Shown: positions 59,201 to 64,000 of the stretch, piece after piece
Position numbering within the stretch: position 1 is the first letter of the stretch
How the letters are laid out: each line of letters opens with the position of its first letter
Assembly: GCA_958496175.1 (NCBI GenBank)
Contig: OY292277.1
Coordinates: 54,633,050 to 54,697,049, forward strand
DNA length: 64,000 nucleotides
Direction of reading: 5' to 3'
From: Sisyra terminalis
Lineage: Eukaryota; Arthropoda; Insecta; Neuroptera; Sisyridae
The notes under the pieces: model-generated
Seen by the model: the letters and a program-made list of their open reading frames with translations, nothing else
The model's database searches: none
Told to the model about the DNA's origin: nothing
Program-made: the position numbers and the translations under genes

Positions 59201-62200
59201 TTAGACGAGGCACAAGAATTGCACTTGATTAATTCTATTCGCACTAACGATATAATTTTTAAGTGCAGCTTTCTGCATACCACCACCACAACGGAATGCA
59301 TAATTTAATAGTAAAAATGTCGCTAGTTATCGTTCATCGTATATGTTCTAGCTATGTATTTATGCAAACGAAGTGTGAGCTTAATGAGCTTCATGTATTG
59401 TTTATATGAGCTTTATTCAAGGCACACGTGTGCCTTGGTTTTTCGGAATGTTGAGCTTTTTTATGCATACATACATCAGATTGCAACACTTGATATTGCA
59501 TCGTAAAGCAGTGTGTGCTTTAAATTAATTATCTCTTCTGCAACTATGGACGAACACGCCGCCATATCAAAGCTCGATAACCGCACTTGTAATGGTTCGA
59601 GTTTAATCAGCTTGAGCCAAAGCTTAATTATTCCATATTTTTTTCTCCCTTAAATTTGCATTTGTTTTAAATCATAAATATTTGTAAAAAAAAAAAAAAT
59701 TGTTCCGATATTGACGTTTAAGTATATTTTAGTGCGAGAAAGGATTTTATTCAATCATTGCCACATAATTTATGACGTTTTGTTCCTGTTAAGGGAAATA
59801 TCTACTTACATTGAATGGAGTGGAAATTAAATGGAATAGATTTATTTTTATTGGCAAAAGGGTCACCCAAATAATATTCACAAGTTTTGACGATGATTAT
59901 CTCGAAAATTTATGCGGCCCTGTTCCCGTGCACGTGACATCACAATGGGAACAAAGTCGAAAGTTAGTACCAACACGTATTTACTATACACACCCCATCT
60001 TCAACCGTAGAAATATTAAATAATATGTCCTAGGTAATGGATCATACTTACAAAATGTGTGATCTGGGAGTTTTTTTTTTTTCAACTTTAAGCCTAAATT
60101 CGGCTCACAGTTGATCAGGCAATCATTGTCATACTTTTTCAAAGTCAACCGTAGAAAATAGTTTGCCTACCTATTCACATGTTTTTGCCACAAACATAAA
60201 TCTGATGATACAATATATACAATATATAATTTAATATAATTATTTTGATTATACACAATGGCAGCAGGATCTCAATAAATTCCACAAAACTACTATGGCA
60301 ATCAAGTCATTGTCAACCTTATATCTTTCTTGCAAAGATATTGATATTATAGTAAATTATACTACATAAAGTGGACCGCAATATGTTCTATATATTGTAT
60401 ACACAGTATAACTGTTCAAAGTTAGCGAACAAATCTTATTTTGATAAATCTGATGATTTTTCAACGATTTAAACTCTTAATTCATTGGTATGCCATATAC
60501 TGACCATATACTAGGTTATCTCTGATAGGACTAGACAAAACACTTTTAAATAAAAAATGACTGAAAAGGATTTCTAATATATCTGCAAACAAAGTGCAAA
60601 CGAACTTAAAGGGTCTAGCAGGATCCACATGGCGAGTTGGCCCCCAAATAGGAACCTATATCGAAACTTATGTCAAAATATCGGTTTGATATACAAACAC
60701 ATTTTATATACTTTTCGCGATCAAATTCCTCTTTGCTCTTGAGATATGGGCAAAAATGTCCCACCCCCGCATGGCTATTTTTCAAAGTTATATATCTCAA
60801 ACACTAATTAAGCTAGACAAGTGAAACCAACGCGAGACTTTAGACTATTTTACAGAATATATCATATATTTTTTTTGAAATTTTTAGAAAAAAAAAATTA
60901 TATAAAAAAAAATCCAAAAAACAAATGAAATAATTTTTTTTTATGTGTTCTCTGAAAATGACAATCACGAAAAAAATATATTTTATGCTTTTACATGAGC
61001 CCTATAACTCATAAAAATTGCGTGAAAAAATAGTTGGTGCAACACCTTGAAAAAAAATGAAAAGTTATTTACGCCTACTAATATACCTTGGTTTTATTTT
61101 TTTTCGAAGTGTTGCACCAACTTTTTTTTCACAAAACTTCAATAAAAAATAGGCCACATATAGGAGCAAAACATATATTATTTTCATAATTGTAAGTCCA
61201 AGGAAACTCAGGAAAAAAAATTTTTAAGAGTTTTTTTTTGTTTTTCTATATTTACTCTGAAGATAATTACTTTCAAGAGTTGAAATAATTATCCCGAAAG
61301 AAAAGAAAAACTAACTAGTGTTCAATTTTTATTAAAATAAGAATAAGAAAAAAATTATCGTCACTGCTTTAATTTATTACAATTGGAGTATTATGAACCT
61401 AAAATAATTTAGTTGGTATCTCGTAGGACGCAGAATTCTGGATAATTATTTTTTTTTCATATGAAAAATAACAAATAAAAGCTGTTGCATGAGAATAATA
61501 TCCCAATGTAAAGTTTCTATTGGAAAATCACAGGAATAACGGAAAATACTGTTGCAATCTTTATCATTCGAAATATAATCATTGTATATACGACCGTCTT
61601 TGCTATTTATACATATGTCTTGATTTTACTTCTACCCTAATGATATTAGTTCCTTATTTTACACATTGTTTTAAAATATTATTTGATAGTTCATTTATTC
61701 GCCCACTTTAAGTAGAACCTGTAAAAATTTTGGTATCACCCAGTGAATAATATCCTAAGCTAAACAAAAAAAAAAACTAAGTAATTCAGATGCCGTCAAT
61801 ATGTACCCAGAATCAATTGTATATATTGTAATAAATTATAACAGGGACGATAATTTTTTTTTTATTCTTATTTCAATGAAAATTTTGATTTTGATCTTGA
61901 AAGTAATCATCTTAAGAGTAAATATAGAAACACAAAAAAAGTAATAATTTTTTTTTTATGTTTCCTTAGACTTACAATTATGAAAATAATATATGTTTGG
62001 CTTATATGTGGCCTATTTCTTATTGAAGTTTTGTGAGAAAAAAGTTGGTGAAACACTTCGAAAAAAAATAAAACCGAAGTATATTAGTAGGCGTAAATCA
62101 CATTTCATTTTTTTTCAAAGTGTTGCACCAACAATTTTTTCACGCAATTTTTATGAGTTATAGTGCTCCTGTGGAAGCATAAAATATATTTTTTTCGTGA

Positions 62201-63613
62201 TTGTCATTTTCAGAGAACACATAAAAAAATAATTTCATTTGTTTTTTGGATTTTTTTTTGTATAATTTTTTTTTTCTAAAAATTTTAAAAAAATATATAA
62301 TATACTCTGTAAAATAATCTAAAGCCTCGCGTTGGTTTCACTTCTCTAGCTTAATTAGTTTTTGAAATATATAACTTTAAAAAATAGCCATCCCGGGGGG
62401 GGGGACATTTTTGCCCATATCTCAAGGTCAAAGAGGAATTGGATCGCGAAAAGTATATAAAATGTGTTTGTATATCAAGCCGATATTTTGGGATAAGTTT
62501 CGACATAGGTCGCTATTTGGGAGCCAACTAGCCATGTGGATCCTGCTAGACCCTTTCATAGATCTACTTTAAACTTATATAAGTCTTAATGACTATAACT
62601 ATACAGTGCGAACGTAGTACAAACATGGTGTTAACATGATTGTGTCTGCAGTCCCGGTGTAAAATTCAAAATTTTCGACTCGGGGATCTCTAGAAGAAAG
62701 AAGACAAAATTCAGTGGCATAGAAATAGATTAAGACGTCACCCAAAATTTTTGGGAACCACTGAAAGATATATCTGAACGAGCTACAAAGCGATAATTAC
62801 TATAAATGATAATTGAGATTTTTTAGAACAAATCATATAGGTATCGCCAATAATTCTAAGGTGCCTTGTCTCACTTCCACTTGTGCAATTGATCTGTAAA
62901 CAATTAGTCGAACGTCTCTCTGTATTTTCAGGTCATTCACTGTTCGGGCTATTTGAAAGTGAAGCAACTACCTCTGGAGGCGGTTTCGCCATACGGCGAG
63001 CCCGTGGGAGCCGGTCCTGGCGCGGCCTGTTTCCAAAACATCGGTCTGGTCGCCGTTGGCCACAGTTTACCACCGTCGGCTGTCACCGAAATCAAATTAC
63101 ACACAAACATGTTTATGTTTCGCGCCAGTTTGGACTTAAAATTGATTTTTTTGGACGCAAGGTATAATAATAACCCAAACCTGGCCACCCACAAATCCAA
63201 CACCCCGCTCTCCCGCATAACAGTCAAAACCGACCCAAGTTTTGCTTCCAACTATTCCTTTCGCAAGAATCAAATTACACTTTTCGATATACTTAGATAT
63301 AATGGAAAAATAATAATCCTGCGAAACAAAAATGTGGCACATAAAACTCGTTGAAAACAATAAGGGTTGTCTATGTGGCCACCCCCGCCCCATGACAGAT
63401 CGCGGACATTTGAGCCTAAAAAACAAGTGTAAAATATTCCACTTTTTTCGATGCAATTTGATAGAAAAATAAATAAACAGTGTTTTTTTTTTCTTTTCGG
63501 TTGCAGGGTGGGACAATTAACGGGGTACGAGCCTCAGGATTTGATTGAGAAAACCCTATACCATTACATCCACGGCTGTGATATCATGCATATGCGCTTC
63601 GCGCATCATCAAC
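55886..63613 (+). CDS. sim: Single-minded (bHLH-PAS transcription factor), five internal exons; gene continues beyond both ends
   Basis: Exons 55886-56227, 56641-56816, 58644-58925, 62932-63161 and 63507-63613, all GT-AG and in phase. The joined protein has an N-terminal Gly/Ser/Asn-rich stretch, a basic region [15 protein letters not shown], an HLH ending [16 protein letters not shown] ([43 protein letters not shown]), and PAS-B starting [19 protein letters not shown], then [20 protein letters not shown]. The basic region and the [12 protein letters not shown] block are Single-minded rather than Trachealess. Sim dimerises with Tango/ARNT in the nucleus, binds ACGTG sites and directs CNS midline fate in insects. 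The first exon begins with two bases of a split codon, so a 5' coding exon lies upstream and was not found. The rest of PAS-B and the C-terminal region lie beyond 64000. Introns 2-4 hold several mobile elements. Confidence 0.95.
56228..56640 (+). other. sim intron after the bHLH exon
   Basis: A 413-bp intron, GTACGA to TTTTTTCTAG, AT-rich, no inserted element recognised. Same position as the bHLH/PAS intron expected in the family. Confidence 0.8.
56641..56816 (+). CDS. sim: sim exon: start of PAS-A
   Basis: Encodes [11 protein letters not shown], then [17 protein letters not shown] and the PAS-A beta-strands through HLGLSQ. Ends at a codon boundary before GTACGT. A MITE begins only 16 bp after this donor. 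Confidence 0.93.
56833..56991. mobile_element. MITE, copy 3, beside a sim splice donor
   Basis: 159 bp, the same family as 52604 and 53236, flanked by a 9-bp duplication CACTACAAT (56824-56832, 56992-57000). Ends CCAAGGTTTATAAATTACAC and ...TTTTATAAATCTTG. The left copy of the duplication overlaps the region just inside the intron. Confidence 0.85.
57914..58349. mobile_element. Palindromic retroelement-like insert with hammerhead-like arm
   Basis: A 436-bp palindrome, flanked by a long imperfect duplication, ATGTATATATGTCTATA (57897-57913) versus the same with two extra bases (58350-58368). The plus strand at 58151-58191 has CCA, CTGAGGA, stem GATTGC/GCAATC, GAAA, ATACGTAT, C, TGG. The left arm has lost the stem III region (GACGTATTCCGATTGCC). 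Confidence 0.78.
58151..58191 (+). ncRNA. Hammerhead-like core in palindromic element
   Basis: CTGAGGA (variant of CUGANGA), 6-bp stem II GATTGC-TTG-GCAATC, GAAA, stem III ATA-CG-TAT, cut site AUC, and a 3-bp stem I CCA/TGG that extends after one mismatch. Equivalent cores are on the minus strand at 35854-35894, 48754-48794 and, weaker, 31863-31903. The stem I is weak, so activity is uncertain. Confidence 0.45.
58644..58925 (+). CDS. sim: sim exon: rest of PAS-A
   Basis: Phase-0 exon after TTATTTAG. Encodes [20 protein letters not shown], a Pro/Gly/Ser-rich insertion ([11 protein letters not shown] ... SGPSGGPP, then a duplicated HHRIE), and [15 protein letters not shown] to the donor GTATCG. 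The low-complexity loop is at a place where Sim proteins vary. Confidence 0.93.
58926..60195 (+). other. sim intron, 5' part
   Basis: Moderately complex intronic sequence with one CACGTGAC site (59930-59937). No gene or element seen. Confidence 0.5.
60209..60443. mobile_element. Palindromic retroelement-like insert, degenerate copy in sim intron
   Basis: Flanked by a 13-bp duplication ATAAATCTGATGA (60196-60208, 60444-60456). The outer arm of the family is recognisable on the right (ACATAAAGTGGACCGCAATAT, GTATACACAGTATAACTG), while the centre is replaced or decayed. Confidence 0.7.
60608..62556. mobile_element. 2-kb foldback element in sim intron
   Basis: Inverted ends AAAGGGTCTAGCAGGATCC / GGATCCTGCTAGACCCTTT, with near-continuous inverted similarity across the whole 1,949 bp (GTTGGTGCAACAC / GTGTTGCACCAAC, TGACAATCACGAAAAAAATA / its inverse). 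No open frame of note. No convincing target duplication (ACGAACTT versus CATAGATC). Unrelated in sequence to the other foldback families here. Confidence 0.85.
62557..62931 (+). other. sim intron, 3' end
   Basis: Sequence between the foldback and the acceptor CTGTATTTTCAG. No element seen. Confidence 0.6.
62932..63161 (+). CDS. sim: sim exon: PAS-A/PAS-B linker and start of PAS-B
   Basis: Encodes [16 protein letters not shown], a short Gly/Ala/Pro-rich loop, [20 protein letters not shown] (the conserved inter-PAS block) and [18 protein letters not shown]. Donor AG|GTATAA. Confidence 0.94.
63162..63506 (+). other. sim intron within PAS-B
   Basis: A 345-bp intron ending TTTTCGGTTGCAG. Open frames crossing the exon/intron junction (62953-63354 plus and antisense ones) are read-through artefacts. 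Confidence 0.85.
63507..63613 (+). CDS. sim: sim exon: PAS-B middle
   Basis: Encodes [20 protein letters not shown] then [15 protein letters not shown], ending with one base of a split codon before GTAAGT. The next exon, expected to encode the rest of PAS-B, is outside the window. Confidence 0.94.
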
Positions 63614-63840
63614 GTAAGTTCTAACGTCATTTTTAATGCACTTACTGTGTCTATTGTTGCATTAAGCTCGACACATCTCATAAAACAGAGTTAGCGAGCT
63701 TTCATGTTCGTATGTATACCACGTTTAACGCTATAAGCGGAACAAAAGCTTATCGCACTGCACCGTATGTTTGCACAGGCATTCAGAAATTTTCCATTTA
63801 ACTTTATATGCTTTATGTAATAAAAACGCTTCATCATATA

Positions 63841-63874
<34 letters not shown>

Positions 63875-64000
63875 CGTGATACTCATCGCACATTAAACTT
63901 TCAACTCTACGAGGCGAGAGCTTCCAATTTAATGTCATTTGTTTTTGCGATGTTCAATTGTTTTAATTATTAATTACACCATCATTTGTTTTCCAAACAT
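63614..64000 (+). other. sim intron continuing off the window
   Basis: AT-rich, with a (TA)n run at 63844-63872. No further exon seen before 64000. Confidence 0.7.

Noticed and set aside
60202..60208. CTGATGA at 60202 as a hammerhead core
   Set aside because: It is part of the duplicated target sequence; no stem II or GAAA follows.
62949..63516. Antisense ORFs over the sim PAS-B exons
   Set aside because: Shadows of sim exons and read-through into the intron.
55886..63613. Trachealess or NPAS1/3-type bHLH-PAS instead of Sim
   Set aside because: The basic region and the HLH end (KMRQVFPDG), [12 protein letters not shown] and [15 protein letters not shown] match Sim rather than the Trh pattern.

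Overview
This window is AT-rich insect (arthropod) nuclear DNA. It holds parts of two conserved metazoan genes, both broken by spliceosomal introns, in a background dominated by transposable elements. Both genes have clear GT-AG introns with matching phases, and the proteins match insect developmental and receptor families. I cannot place the order: the bHLH-PAS protein looks like a non-drosophilid insect Single-minded, and no diagnostic lineage marker is visible.

Layout. 1-1849: end of a 335-bp tandem satellite. 2524-12235 (minus): a complete six-exon adhesion GPCR of the ADGRA (GPR123/124/125, fly CG15744) family, with signal peptide, LRRs, Ig, hormone-receptor motif, GAIN/GPS-like region, 7TM and a C-terminal PDZ ligand; the phases join into 1,612 codons. 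Its introns hold two foldback elements and a possible tiny two-exon gene on the other strand. 12236-55885: about 43.6 kb without a gene I can defend, filled with Helitrons, foldback elements, TTAA-target elements, a dead Jockey-like LINE, mariner remnants and palindromic retroelement-like repeats. 55886-63613 (plus): five internal exons of single-minded (sim), covering bHLH, PAS-A and most of PAS-B. Its first exon(s) and 3' exons are not identified here. The two genes are divergently oriented. Nothing ties them functionally: one is a membrane receptor, the other the midline/CNS transcription factor.

The most interesting non-genic content is (i) a set of foldback elements with exact 8-bp target duplications, several sharing a motif read as CTCTACAAAAAAGG in both arms; (ii) a palindromic element with target duplications of variable length (9, 13 and about 17-19 bp) whose arms carry a hammerhead-ribozyme-like core, plus a separate, more canonical hammerhead-like motif at 51416-51464; (iii) insertions beside splice sites: a foldback inside the polypyrimidine tract of the last ADGRA exon, and a MITE 16 bp after a sim exon. 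All calls come from reading the sequence by eye; no database search or folding program was run.
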